Source: Pseudomonas khavaziana (lineage in GTDB: Bacteria; Pseudomonadota; Gammaproteobacteria; Pseudomonadales; Pseudomonadaceae). Taken from it: DNA of 64,000 nucleotides. Position 1 is the first letter of the stretch; every line of letters starts with the position of its first letter. Shown here one piece after another: positions 35,071 through 43,702 of this stretch. The notes under the pieces are model-generated. The model searched no databases, was not told the DNA's origin, and worked only from the letters and a program-made list of their open reading frames with translations. The stretch lies in contig NZ_JAHSTT010000006.1 of assembly GCF_019145205.1 (NCBI RefSeq), positions 328,570-392,569 on the forward strand, in the 5' to 3' direction. A program made the translations under genes and the position numbers.

Positions 35071-36120
35071 TCAAGTGCCCATGTTTTCCGGGGTCACTAT
35101 CTGCGGTGGTATATGCACCCGATGCCGCACAGGATCGAAGCCTTCGTCATTCAGCAACTGCACCAGCAGTTGCACCAATGCCTGCGCCGTCTGACGCGGC
35201 TGCGAGTCCATCACTACATCGATCAAGCCGCGGCTCAACGCTTGGCGTGACAGTTCGGTCGACTCCTGCAGAATGCAACACAGCGCCGGGCGCTTGGGGA
35301 GTTGCGCCAGGGCGTTGATCACGCCGTCACCGCCGCCGCCCACCACGCACAGGCCGCGCAGGTCGGTGTGGCGGGCGAGCAGGTCGAGGGTGGCTTCTTC
35401 GGTGATGTCGCAGTTATCCAGGTTGATCAGCGGCTCCAACGGCTTGAGGCCCGGTGCGTGCTCGGCCAGGTAGCTGTGCAAGCCTTTGACCCGTGCCTGG
35501 TGCCCGAGGAAACGATGGCCGCCAAGTAAAATGCCAACGCTGCCTTTGCGTGCGCCGCAGGTGTGTGCCAGCAGCCAGCCCATGGTGCGCCCGACGACGT
35601 GGTTGTCCTGGCCCACATAGGGTTCGAGGGCCTGTTCATGGATATCCGAGAGCAGGGCAACCACCGGCACGCCGGCGTCACGGATCTGCGTCAGGCAGGC
35701 GTTGATCAGCGGATGGGCGAAGCTGACCACCGCCAGGGCGTCGCACTGCACCGCCAGTTGCTCGATCTGCGCCACGATGGCACTCGGGGAACGGTCGTTG
35801 ATGTAGTCGAACTGGCAGCTCAGGTTGGCGCTGGCGTGATGCTGCGCGGCATCGCTGATGGACTGGGCGAGGTTGGCATAGAAGGCCTGGGCGGTGCCCA
35901 GCAACAACACGCCGAATCGGTAGGTGGGCCGGCGTTCGCGAATGCGCTGGCCGATCAGTCGCGCGGCGAAGTAGCCCACGGCTTCGGCGGCCTGGAACAC
36001 CTGTTCGGCCGTGCCCGGGTTGACCGGGGCGCGGGCGTTCAAGACCCGGTCGACGGTGGCCACGCTGAGCCCCGCGTGGGCGGCGACGGTGGCGATGGTT
36101 GGGCGTTTATGGTTGTGCAT
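35071..36120 (-). CDS. LacI-family transcriptional regulator
   Basis: The 349-residue protein has an N-terminal LacI helix-turn-helix (TIATVAAHAGLSVATVDRVLNAR) and a periplasmic-binding-like effector domain (YRFGVLLLGTAQAFYANL, GLCVVGGGGDGVINAL). The variant VDRVLN hinge-side motif is shared with regulators of the rhizopine/ribose type. It is divergent from the desaturase gene, and the 163-bp gap carries repeated CTTGATAG motifs, so it should control the desaturase-Rieske-reductase operon in response to a sugar or cyclitol. Confidence 0.92.
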   Translation of the reverse strand: MHNHKRPTIATVAAHAGLSVATVDRVLNARAPVNPGTAEQVFQAAEAVGYFAARLIGQRIRERRPTYRFGVLLLGTAQAFYANLAQSISDAAQHHASANLSCQFDYINDRSPSAIVAQIEQLAVQCDALAVVSFAHPLINACLTQIRDAGVPVVALLSDIHEQALEPYVGQDNHVVGRTMGWLLAHTCGARKGSVGILLGGHRFLGHQARVKGLHSYLAEHAPGLKPLEPLINLDNCDITEEATLDLLARHTDLRGLCVVGGGGDGVINALAQLPKRPALCCILQESTELSRQALSRGLIDVVMDSQPRQTAQALVQLLVQLLNDEGFDPVRHRVHIPPQIVTPENMGT

Positions 36121-36139
36121 TGGCAGGCCCCTTGAGCGT

Positions 36140-36189
36140 CTTGATAGAAAACTATCAAGCCCCGCTGGGGCTGGATGATAGCTTGATAG
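36140..36189. promoter_or_regulatory. Probable LacI-family operators
   Basis: CTTGATAG, AAAA, CTATCAAG forms a perfect palindrome at 36140-36159. A further CTTGATAG lies at 36182-36189, 42 bases after the first, close to four helical turns. The site is in the divergent lacI/desaturase gap. Confidence 0.65.
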
Positions 36190-36283
36190 GGAATGGATTC
36201 AAGGCCTTGAGGGTGATTTGGCTGCGCTCTATGGTGGGTTCCGCAAAGCACCTGAAACCTCACGCTTGCGGAGAACAATAACA

Positions 36284-37375
36284 ATGCCTGAACACACCGC
36301 TTACCGCGCCCGGCGCGACTACAGCCTCACTGGTCCCGAAGCGGCACGTGCCGCCGAAAAGGGCCTGGTCTCGGCCAGCTGGTATCAGTCGCCTATCTCG
36401 CGCAAACGTATGAAAGAACTGATGCAGCGCCGCGACGGCCCGGCCTTGCTCGATACGGCCATATGGGTTTCGACGCTATTGGTCACAGGCTTTGGTGGTT
36501 ACTGGTTCTGGGGCTCCTGGGCCTGTGTGCCATTCTTCCTGGCTTATGGCGTGCTCTACGGCACCGCGTCCAACCCGCGCTGGCATGAAACCGGCCACGG
36601 CACCGCGTTCAAGACCCGCTGGATGAACGATGGGCTGTACCAGGTCGCGTGCTTCATGTGCCTGTTCGAACCCCACGTCTGGCGCTGGAGCCATGCCCGT
36701 CATCACACCGACACCATTGTCGTCGGCCGCGACCCGGAGATCGTCGAGCCGCGCCCGCCGAGCCTGTGGATGATGGCCCTCAGCCTGTTCAACCTGCCGC
36801 TGGCCTGGAAGACCTTCAGCGGCGTGGCTCGCCATGCGGTGGGCCGGATGAGTGCCCAGGAGCAGGACTTTATCCCCGAAACCGAGTGGCCCAAGGTGTT
36901 CCGTGCCGCACGTATATGGATTGGGGTTTATGCGTTGATCATCGGCACCGCGTTGTACCTGCACAGCTGGCTACCGCTGATGCTGGTGGGCCTGCCCAGT
37001 CTCTATGGTGCCTGGCTCGGCTACCTGTTTGGGCTCAGCCAGCATGTGGGCCTGGCCGAAGATGTGCTCGACCACCGCAGCAACTGCCGCACCATCTACA
37101 TGAACCGGGTGCTGCGCTTTATCTACATGAACATGAACTACCACCTCGAACACCACATGTATCCGATGGTGCCTTACCACGCACTTGAACAACTGCACGA
37201 AGAAATCCGCAGCGACTGCCCGCCGCCGTACGCCAACCTGTTCGAGGCCTACAGGGAAATCATCGCGACGATCCGCAAACAACGCAGCGACCCGAGCTAT
37301 TTCGTCCAGCGTCCGATTCGCCCGCAGGCGCAATCCGCCCCTGCCGCTCTGCACGCAGAAGCCTCTGCTGGCTGA
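36284..37375 (+). CDS. Membrane diiron fatty-acid-desaturase-like oxygenase (MocD-like)
   Basis: The 363-residue protein has four hydrophobic helices and the three histidine boxes of membrane diiron desaturases and hydroxylases: HETGH (101-105), HARHH (137-141) and HLEHH (about 287-291). In rhizobia, MocD of this family acts with ferredoxin MocE and reductase MocF in rhizopine demethylation. The same three genes follow one another here. The methionine of MPEHTAYRARRDYSL, with GGAG upstream, is preferred to the longer frame. Oxidative demethylation of a cyclitol is inferred; fatty-acid desaturation is the alternative. Confidence 0.88.
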   Translation: MPEHTAYRARRDYSLTGPEAARAAEKGLVSASWYQSPISRKRMKELMQRRDGPALLDTAIWVSTLLVTGFGGYWFWGSWACVPFFLAYGVLYGTASNPRWHETGHGTAFKTRWMNDGLYQVACFMCLFEPHVWRWSHARHHTDTIVVGRDPEIVEPRPPSLWMMALSLFNLPLAWKTFSGVARHAVGRMSAQEQDFIPETEWPKVFRAARIWIGVYALIIGTALYLHSWLPLMLVGLPSLYGAWLGYLFGLSQHVGLAEDVLDHRSNCRTIYMNRVLRFIYMNMNYHLEHHMYPMVPYHALEQLHEEIRSDCPPPYANLFEAYREIIATIRKQRSDPSYFVQRPIRPQAQSAPAALHAEASAG

Positions 37376-37405
37376 TCTTCATCCTTCGTACAAGAGAACA
37401 ATGCC

Positions 37406-37732
37406 ATGAACGATCAATGGATCGATGTCTGCGCCGTGGGCGCAATAGACCCCGAAGACGTACTGCGCTTCGACCACGGCGCGCACACCTACGCGGTGTT
37501 CCGCTCTGCCGAGGATGAGTTCTTCGCCACCGCTGGCCTGTGCACCCACGAGAAAATCCACCTGGCGGACGGCCTGGTGATGGACCACGTGATCGAATGC
37601 CCCAAGCACAACGGACGCTTCGATTACCGTTCCGGCAAAGCCCTGGGCGCGCCGGTGTGCGTCAACCTCAAGACCTACCCGGTGCGGGTCGAAGCGGGGC
37701 GGGTATTGCTCGCCGTCACGGCCGAAAGATGA
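37406..37732 (+). CDS. Rieske-type 2Fe-2S ferredoxin (MocE-like)
   Basis: The 108-residue protein has the Rieske ligands C46-T-H48 and C65-P-K-H68 (CTHEKIHLADGLVMDHVIEC without the last residues). It is the size of stand-alone ferredoxins that feed oxygenases. It lies 30 bases after the diiron oxygenase and overlaps the reductase start by four bases (ATGA), so it almost surely carries electrons between the two. Confidence 0.92.
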   Translation: MNDQWIDVCAVGAIDPEDVLRFDHGAHTYAVFRSAEDEFFATAGLCTHEKIHLADGLVMDHVIECPKHNGRFDYRSGKALGAPVCVNLKTYPVRVEAGRVLLAVTAER

Positions 37733-38928
37733 GCCAGGCCCTGATCATCGTCGGCGCCGGCCACGCCGGTGGCCGTGCTGCATTGACCTTGCGTGAAGAA
37801 GGCTACACCGGGCGCCTGATCCTGATCGGTGATGAAGCGCACTTGCCTTATGAACGGCCGCCGCTTTCCAAAGGTGTGCTGCAAGGCTCGATCGACCTGG
37901 CAGGCTGCAGCCTGTGCGACAACGCACGGCTGGCAGCGCTGGGCATCGAGCATATCGCCGGCAACCCGGTGAGCCGCCTGGACACGCAGCAACACCGGCT
38001 GCAACTGGCCGACGGCCAATGGTTGACCTATACCGGGTTGTTGCTGGCTACCGGCGGCCGGGCGCGGCGCTTGCCCGAGGCGCAGGCGCCTGTGCTTTAC
38101 CTGCGTACCCACGATGAAGCCTTGGCCCTGCGTGACAGGTTACGTCCCGGCACCCGCCTGGTCGTGGTCGGCGGTGGTTTTATCGGCCTCGAGGTGGCTG
38201 CGACCGCACGGGGGTTGGGGTGTGAGGTCACGCTGCTTGAAGCCGGGCCACGCTTGGCGGGCCGGGTGTTGCCGGCGCCGATCAGTGCAGCGCTGCTGGC
38301 GCTGCATCGTGAGCAGGGTGTGGACGTGCGCTTGAACGTCGCCGTGGAATGCATCCACGTCGACGCCGTACAACTGGTCGATGGGCAACGGCTGCCTTGT
38401 GACCTGGTGGTGGCCGGCATCGGCATGCAACCCAATATCGAGCTGGCGGCGGCGGCAGGGCTGGAAGTCGGGCAGGGCATTCGTGTCGACGCGCAATTGC
38501 GCACCAGCGCGGCGGATATCTATGCGGCGGGGGATGTCTGCGAGTTTCGTCTCGCTGGCGTCTATCAGCGTCAGGAAACCTGGCGCAACGCCGAGGCCCA
38601 GGGGCGGCACGCCGCGTTGAACCTGCTGGGGCGAGCACTGCCATTCGAGACGCTCCCCGGTTTCTGGTCCGACCAATACGACTGGGGTTTGCAGACTGTC
38701 GGGGTAATGACTGCACGCACGGTCAGCCGCGCGCTGCCTGGCGCAGGCCTGCTGCTGTTTTACCTCGACGCCGATGCCCGGTTGCAAGGTGCCTGCGGCT
38801 GGGCGCCGGGCAACGGTGCGGCCAGGGACATCAAGCTGTGCGAACGCCTGATTGCGGCGGGCACGGTGCTCAACCCGGGCAGCCTGGCAGATGCCGATGT
38901 GTCTCTCAAACCACTGTTGCGAGGCTGA
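37729..38928 (+). CDS. FAD-dependent ferredoxin reductase (MocF-like)
   Basis: The 399-residue flavoprotein has an FAD-binding GAGHAGGRAALTLR near the start, the PYERPPLSKG motif typical of oxygenase-coupled reductases (rubredoxin/putidaredoxin reductase family), an NAD-binding VVVGGGFIGLEVAATARG and the second FAD contact YAAGDVC. It would reduce the Rieske ferredoxin with NAD(P)H. Its start is fixed by the ATGA overlap with the ferredoxin stop. Confidence 0.92.
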   Translation: MSQALIIVGAGHAGGRAALTLREEGYTGRLILIGDEAHLPYERPPLSKGVLQGSIDLAGCSLCDNARLAALGIEHIAGNPVSRLDTQQHRLQLADGQWLTYTGLLLATGGRARRLPEAQAPVLYLRTHDEALALRDRLRPGTRLVVVGGGFIGLEVAATARGLGCEVTLLEAGPRLAGRVLPAPISAALLALHREQGVDVRLNVAVECIHVDAVQLVDGQRLPCDLVVAGIGMQPNIELAAAAGLEVGQGIRVDAQLRTSAADIYAAGDVCEFRLAGVYQRQETWRNAEAQGRHAALNLLGRALPFETLPGFWSDQYDWGLQTVGVMTARTVSRALPGAGLLLFYLDADARLQGACGWAPGNGAARDIKLCERLIAAGTVLNPGSLADADVSLKPLLRG

Positions 38929-38929
38929 T

Positions 38930-39748
38930 ATGCGTCAACTTCTGGTATTCCAATCGATGTGGGCCATGCAAACCGAGCCCGGCAGCCTCGACACGCAGCT
39001 GGACCGCATCGCCGCCGCCGGTTTCGACGGCATCACCGACCATTACTGGACGCCCGCCGCCGTCCCGCGCCTGCACGCTGCCGCCACGGCCAGGGGTTTG
39101 CAGATCGAAGGCCAGTTGTTCCCGCAATCGGTGGATGACCTGGCCGCTGCACTGGAGGTGATCAGCCGCTACGGTTGCCACCACCTCACCCTGCAAGCCG
39201 ATGTGCGTCCGCGTACCCAGGCCGAGGCGGCCAGGCTGATCGAAGGCTGGCAACGCCTGGCCGAACAGGTGGACTTTCCGATCCTGCTGGAAACCCACCG
39301 TTATCGACTGACCAATGATCTGTTGTTCACCCTCGAACTGCTGGCGCAGATGCCCGACCTGAAACTGCTCGCGGACCTGTCTCACTACGTCGTCGGCCGC
39401 GAGTTGCCAGAACCCGGCGCCTTGCAAGACGACGAGCAGATACGCACGATCCTGCGCCATAGCTGGGGTTTTCATGGCCGCATCGCCAGCAGCGAACAGG
39501 TGCAGGTGGGCCTGGATTTTCCTCAGCACCAGCCTTGGGTCGAGCGCTTTACCAGCTGGTGGCGCTATGGGATCGACGACTGGCTGACCCGCGCCGACAC
39601 GCCCCGGAGCCTGTCCTTCACCTGCGAACTGGGCCCGCCACCCTATGCGATCACCGATGCAAAGGGTCGGGAACTCACTGATCGCTGGGCCGAGGCGCTC
39701 AAGATGAAAGCGCTGATTCGCCAGGTGTGGGCCAGTTGTCACGGCTGA
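38930..39748 (+). CDS. TIM-barrel sugar isomerase/epimerase-like protein
   Basis: The 272-residue protein starts one base after the reductase stop codon. Family features are LDRIAAAGFDGITDHYW, a metal-ligand glutamate in FPILLETHRYRLTND, and LLADLSHYVVGREL with D and H. It is a second member of the xylose-isomerase-like fold in this region and is not close to the one at 30528. Substrate unknown; its place as fourth gene of the oxygenase operon suggests it handles the product of demethylation. Confidence 0.85.
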   Translation: MRQLLVFQSMWAMQTEPGSLDTQLDRIAAAGFDGITDHYWTPAAVPRLHAAATARGLQIEGQLFPQSVDDLAAALEVISRYGCHHLTLQADVRPRTQAEAARLIEGWQRLAEQVDFPILLETHRYRLTNDLLFTLELLAQMPDLKLLADLSHYVVGRELPEPGALQDDEQIRTILRHSWGFHGRIASSEQVQVGLDFPQHQPWVERFTSWWRYGIDDWLTRADTPRSLSFTCELGPPPYAITDAKGRELTDRWAEALKMKALIRQVWASCHG

Positions 39749-39798
39749 TCTGCTAACCTGCGTCGGTTCAAACCGACCTTAGCCTATGGATCTGCCTG

Positions 39799-40752
39799 AT
39801 GAAAACCTGCCCTGTCCAGCCACCGCTCGAACCGCAGTCTGTGTGCCACCCGATTACCAGCAGCGCGATTTTCATGGTCGCCACCCTGGCCCCTGATGCG
39901 GTTGAAAACGTGCGTGAGTGGTGTGCCGACATTGCCGGCCTTGTGCGTTCGGTGGGCAAGCGCGTGCCGTCGGGCAACCTGACCTGCGTCTGCGGCTTTG
40001 GCTCGGATGCGTGGGACCGGCTGTTCGGCGCCCCGCGCCCGGCAGCACTGCACCCGTTTCGCGAATTCGGGGTAGAAGGGCGCAAAGCGGTGTCGACCCC
40101 TGGCGATATCCTCCTGCATATCCGTGCCGAGCAGATGGACTTGTGTTTCGAGCTGGCGACCCAGCTGATGGCCGCCTTGGGCGAGAGCGTCAAGGTGGTG
40201 GATGAGGTCCAGGGTTTCCGTTATTTCGATATGCGCAGCATCATCGGTTTTGTCGACGGCACTGAAAACCCGGTAGGGCGCAAGGCCGAAAGATTCACCC
40301 TGGTCGGTGACGAAGATCCTCAATTCGAGGGCGGCAGCTACGTGCTGGTGCAGAAATACCTGCACAACATGAACGCCTGGAATAGCTTGACGGTAGAAGC
40401 CCAGGAGAAGGTGATCGGGCGCACCAAGCTGGCGGATATCGAACTGGACGAAGAAGCCAAGCCGAGCAACTCCCACAGCGCCTTGACCGTCATCACCGAC
40501 GAGAACGGTGAGGAAGTGAAGATCCTGCGCGACAACATGCCCTTCGGCCGCCCGGGCGCCGGCGAGTTCGGCACCTACTTCATCGGCTACGCGCGCTCGC
40601 CGCAGCCGCTGGAGCAGATGCTGGAAAACATGTTCGTCGGCCGCCCGGTCGGCAACTATGACCGCTTGCTCGACTTCAGTACCGCCGTGACTGGCGGCCT
40701 GTTTTTCGTGCCCTCGGCCGACCTGCTCGAAGAACTGGCTGACCGCCAGTAA
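39799..40752 (+). CDS. Dyp-type heme peroxidase
   Basis: The 317-residue protein has the GxxDG motif of dye-decolourising peroxidases (GFVDGTENP), which holds the distal aspartate. Downstream are NSHSALTV and the arginine-rich MPFGRPGAGEFGTYFIGYAR segment near the heme. There is no signal peptide, so it is of the cytoplasmic YfeX/P-type group. It oxidises phenolic or porphyrin substrates with peroxide. It is apparently monocistronic, 50 bases after the isomerase gene, and has no obvious functional tie to it. Confidence 0.92.
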   Translation: MKTCPVQPPLEPQSVCHPITSSAIFMVATLAPDAVENVREWCADIAGLVRSVGKRVPSGNLTCVCGFGSDAWDRLFGAPRPAALHPFREFGVEGRKAVSTPGDILLHIRAEQMDLCFELATQLMAALGESVKVVDEVQGFRYFDMRSIIGFVDGTENPVGRKAERFTLVGDEDPQFEGGSYVLVQKYLHNMNAWNSLTVEAQEKVIGRTKLADIELDEEAKPSNSHSALTVITDENGEEVKILRDNMPFGRPGAGEFGTYFIGYARSPQPLEQMLENMFVGRPVGNYDRLLDFSTAVTGGLFFVPSADLLEELADRQ

Positions 40753-40754
40753 CC

Positions 40755-40854
40755 TGTAGGAGCGAGCTTGCTCGCGAAAAGCGTCAACGATAACGCGGGC
40801 ATCCTGAATGTACGCGGTACCTTTGGATTTTTCGCGAGCAAGCTCGCTCCTACA
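40755..40854. repeat. ~100-bp imperfect palindrome of the TGTAGGAGCG family
   Basis: TGTAGGAGCGAGCTTGCTCG and its inverse bound GCGTCAACGATAACGCG. It lies between the convergent peroxidase and uppP genes and starts three bases after the peroxidase stop. Confidence 0.92.
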
Positions 40855-40867
40855 AAAAATGATCGCG

Positions 40868-41740
40868 TCAGGTAAGCAACCCGGTGCTGACCGCCACAAT
40901 CAGGAAGACCCCCAGCAGCGCACGGTAGATCACGAACGGCCAGGTGGAGAAGCGCTCCAGGAACTTCATCAGGCCCCAGATCGCGAAGAACGCCGAGATG
41001 CTCGCCACCACCAGGCCGAAGATCAAATGCGGCCAGGCGTGGGCGGGCATGTCGGCGTGCAGCAGCACCCACAGTTCTTTCAAACCGGCCAGGGCGATGG
41101 CCGGCAGACCCAGCAGGAAGGAAAACCGCGCCGCTTCTTCGCGTTTGAAATTCAGGAACAGCGCTGCGGTCAGCGTGGAGCCCGAACGCGACACCCCGGG
41201 AATCAGCGCGCCGATCTGCGCCACCCCCACGATCAGCGCATCGCGCAGGCGCATCTGGCCGACGTCGCGGGTGTGGCGGGCGCGCACTTCGGCCAGGGCC
41301 AGCAATATCGCCATCACCACACAGGCAATGCCGATCACCATCAGCCCGCGCAATGGCGAGTTGCAGGTATTCAAGGTCGAAGACAAGGCCAGGCCGGCAA
41401 TGCCAATCGGGAGTGTCGCCAGCACAATCGCCACCGCCAGCTTGAACCACGGGTCGTTATAGTCGCCCCGGCGTACCGCACTGATGCTGCCGGTGGTGAC
41501 CTGGCGCACATCCCGCCAGAAGTAACTGACCACCGCCGCCAGCGCCGCCAATTGCATGGCTGCGGAAAATGCCGAGCCCGGGTCTTGCCAGCCGAGCAGG
41601 GCGGGCACCACGCGCATATGCGCCGTGGACGATACCGGCAGCAATTCGGTAATGCCCTGGATCACCCCCAGGATGAAGATCTGCAGGTAATCCAGGGAGG
41701 CAAAGCCGACATCCAGGCCGGCGGTACAGACGTTGGTCAA
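40868..41740 (-). CDS. uppP: Undecaprenyl-diphosphatase (UppP/BacA family)
   Basis: This 290-residue integral membrane protein has about eight helices. Both conserved motifs are present: GITELLPVSSTAHMRVVP near the N-terminus and PGVSRSGSTLTAALFLNFKR later. It recycles undecaprenyl pyrophosphate for cell-wall synthesis. The start is a TTG preceded by AAGGA. The first motif reads STAHMRVV where most BacA proteins have STGHL, so this may be a paralogue rather than the housekeeping copy. Confidence 0.9.
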   Translation of the reverse strand: MTNVCTAGLDVGFASLDYLQIFILGVIQGITELLPVSSTAHMRVVPALLGWQDPGSAFSAAMQLAALAAVVSYFWRDVRQVTTGSISAVRRGDYNDPWFKLAVAIVLATLPIGIAGLALSSTLNTCNSPLRGLMVIGIACVVMAILLALAEVRARHTRDVGQMRLRDALIVGVAQIGALIPGVSRSGSTLTAALFLNFKREEAARFSFLLGLPAIALAGLKELWVLLHADMPAHAWPHLIFGLVVASISAFFAIWGLMKFLERFSTWPFVIYRALLGVFLIVAVSTGLLT

Positions 41741-41920
41741 AATACAAGTCCTTGAGCGAAAGGTGGAAATCGGCGAAGTTTATTCTAAATGTTTCAGGAA
41801 ATTGGCCCGGGCAAGCGCTATCTGCAATCGGTTCAGCCAATAGAAAGGATTCGACAATCCATTGGCGTGACCGGCACTTTTGTGAACAATGGCGCCCTGC
41901 GTTTTTTCACCGAGAGCCCC

Positions 41921-42427
41921 ATGCCTGAAACCACCGTTGAATTGATCCAGACCGGCCCCGAAGACGCCGAGCTGATCCGCAATCTCTACCAGTACTACGC
42001 CTACGAGTCTTCGGACTGGGAACAGGAAGATGTCGAGGCCGATGGCCGTTTCTATATCCATGACGAGCACCTGACGCGCTACTGGCACGACCCACAGTGG
42101 AGCGCCAACCTGTTGCTGGTCGATGGCTATATCGCCGGTTTCCTGTTGATCGAAGGCAGCGAACTGCCGGGCATCGACGCCTTGGAACTGGCCGACCTGT
42201 TTATCCTCAAGCGCTACCGCCGCAAGGGCATTGGCCGCGCCATCGCCAGCCAGGTGCTGTGCAGTGGCGAGTCCAATTGGCTGGTGCGTTTCTATGATCA
42301 GGACGAAGTGTCCCAGGCGTTCTGGCGCACCGTGCTGGATAACCTGCCGCGTCCGGTGCAGACGATTGAGCTGGAGGATGAGCCGCAGCTGGTGAGCTAC
42401 CTGATTACCCGGGTTTCGCTGCATTGA
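41921..42427 (+). CDS. GNAT-family N-acetyltransferase
   Basis: The 168-residue protein starts from MPETTVELIQTGPEDAELI. The acetyl-CoA site is LFILKRYRRKGIGRAIASQ, with the family R/QxxGxG/A pattern; strand four and the splayed beta-bulge precede it. The longer frame from 41789 lacks similarity to the fold. The substrate is unknown. It is divergent from uppP. Confidence 0.85.
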   Translation: MPETTVELIQTGPEDAELIRNLYQYYAYESSDWEQEDVEADGRFYIHDEHLTRYWHDPQWSANLLLVDGYIAGFLLIEGSELPGIDALELADLFILKRYRRKGIGRAIASQVLCSGESNWLVRFYDQDEVSQAFWRTVLDNLPRPVQTIELEDEPQLVSYLITRVSLH

Positions 42428-42472
42428 TGGGCGGGTTTTGCTGAGGTTGAAGGCTGCGCACCGTAATCAAAA

Positions 42473-42561
42473 TGTGGGAGGGGGCTTGCTCCCGATAGCG
42501 GTGGGTCAGTCACCTGATGCTGGGACTGACCACCGCTATCGGGAGCAAGCCCCCTCCCACA
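42473..42561. repeat. REPIN, 89 bp
   Basis: TGTGGGAGGGGGCTTGCTCC and its exact inverse enclose CGATAGCGGTGG/CCACCGCTATCG, with a loop around TGATGCTGGGA. It lies between convergent acetyltransferase and regulator genes. Confidence 0.94.
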
Positions 42562-42590
42562 GTTCGAACGCCAACAATTCGGCCACGCCC

Positions 42591-43529
42591 CTAGCCTGGA
42601 TTGAACAGCACCTGCTGCATCGCCTGGGGCGGTTGCCCGAAGGCCCTGAGAAACGCCTGGCGCATGCGCTCGCGATCACCAAAGCCGGTTTCGCGGGCCA
42701 CCACTTCCACGGGGTGGCGACTGGTTTCCATCATCGCCCGCGCCGCTTCCACCCGCAGGGCCTCGATGGCTTTGGCCGGGGTCTGCCCGGTTTCTTCGCG
42801 AAACACCCGGCTGAACTGGCGCGGGCTGAGGCGGGCGACGTCGGCCAGGGCTTCTACCGATAAATCGTGGGTGAGGTTCTCACGGGCATAGGCCAGGGCC
42901 AGTTGCACGCGATCGGACTTGGGGTCCAGTTCCAGCAAGGCCGACAGTTGCGATTGCTCGCTGCCACGGCGCTGGGCGATCACCAGCTTGCGTGCGATGC
43001 GCCGGGCGAGGTCGCTGCCCAGGTCGTTCTCGACCATGGCCAACGCCAGGTCGACCCCGGCGCTCATGCCGGCGCCGGTCCACACCTGGCCGTCCACCAC
43101 GAACAGCTTGTCTTCTTCCAGGCGGATATCCGGGTAGCGCTTGCGAAACGCCGGCGCGTGGATCCAGTGGGTGGTAGTGCGCTTGCCTTCCAGCAAACCG
43201 GCCTCGGCCAGCACAAAAATACCCATGCACAAGGAGGCCACGCGCCGCGATTGAGCCGATGCCGCCTTGACCAGATCCAGCAGGTTGGCCTCCGGCAGGC
43301 GAAACTCCAGGTAACCGCTGACGATCAGGGTGTCGTAGCCCTTTGGCCGGATCGCCGTGGTGTTCACCGAAAAGCCCTGGGAGGTCATCACCGCGCCGCC
43401 GCTTTCCGACACCAGGTGAAACTCGTAGGCCGGCTCACCGCGCAGCAGGTTGGCGCACTCGAACACCGAGCCCAGGCTGAGGCTCAAGGATTGGAAATTC
43501 GGGTAAACCATCAGCGCAACGCTGTGCAT
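42591..43529 (-). CDS. GlxA-type AraC-family regulator with DJ-1/PfpI domain
   Basis: The 312-residue protein has an N-terminal glutamine-amidotransferase-like domain (VALMVYPNFQSLSLSLG, the nucleophile-elbow segment VASLCMGIFVLAEAGLL) and a C-terminal AraC double helix-turn-helix (LSVEALADVARLSPRQFSRV, HPVEVVARETGFGDRERMRQ). Such regulators often control amine or quaternary-ammonium catabolism, for example GbdR and ArgR in pseudomonads, but the effector here is not identifiable. It is divergent from nemR. Confidence 0.9.
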   Translation of the reverse strand: MHSVALMVYPNFQSLSLSLGSVFECANLLRGEPAYEFHLVSESGGAVMTSQGFSVNTTAIRPKGYDTLIVSGYLEFRLPEANLLDLVKAASAQSRRVASLCMGIFVLAEAGLLEGKRTTTHWIHAPAFRKRYPDIRLEEDKLFVVDGQVWTGAGMSAGVDLALAMVENDLGSDLARRIARKLVIAQRRGSEQSQLSALLELDPKSDRVQLALAYARENLTHDLSVEALADVARLSPRQFSRVFREETGQTPAKAIEALRVEAARAMMETSRHPVEVVARETGFGDRERMRQAFLRAFGQPPQAMQQVLFNPG

Positions 43530-43670
43530 TGCATCTCTCCAAGGGGCGGGGGAGAGGCAATTGTCGGCGTGTGCCAGGTAAACGGCAACCGACTTTGGCC
43601 CATGTCCGGAATCCTTGCGGATATGACATTGTGAGCGAATGCCTCGCTGCCTAACATGGCCCCAACGAAC

Positions 43671-43685
43671 TAGACGACTGGTCTA
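43671..43685. promoter_or_regulatory. NemR-like operator
   Basis: TAGAC, GACTG, GTCTA: an inverted repeat matching the TAGAC-N5-GTCTA layout of TetR-family NemR sites. It lies 17 bases upstream of the regulator's ATG. Confidence 0.7.
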
Positions 43686-43702
43686 ATCGGATGAGGTCAA
43701 GC

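Noticed and set aside
36284..37375. Assignment of the diiron protein as a lipid desaturase
   Set aside because: The adjacent Rieske ferredoxin and reductase, with translational coupling between them, and the cyclitol genes nearby favour a MocD-type oxygenase, although a lipid substrate is not excluded.
42473..42561. Repeated palindromes as a possible CRISPR array
   Set aside because: The units are isolated, lie in different intergenic gaps, and have no regularly spaced unique spacers; they are REP/REPIN sequences.
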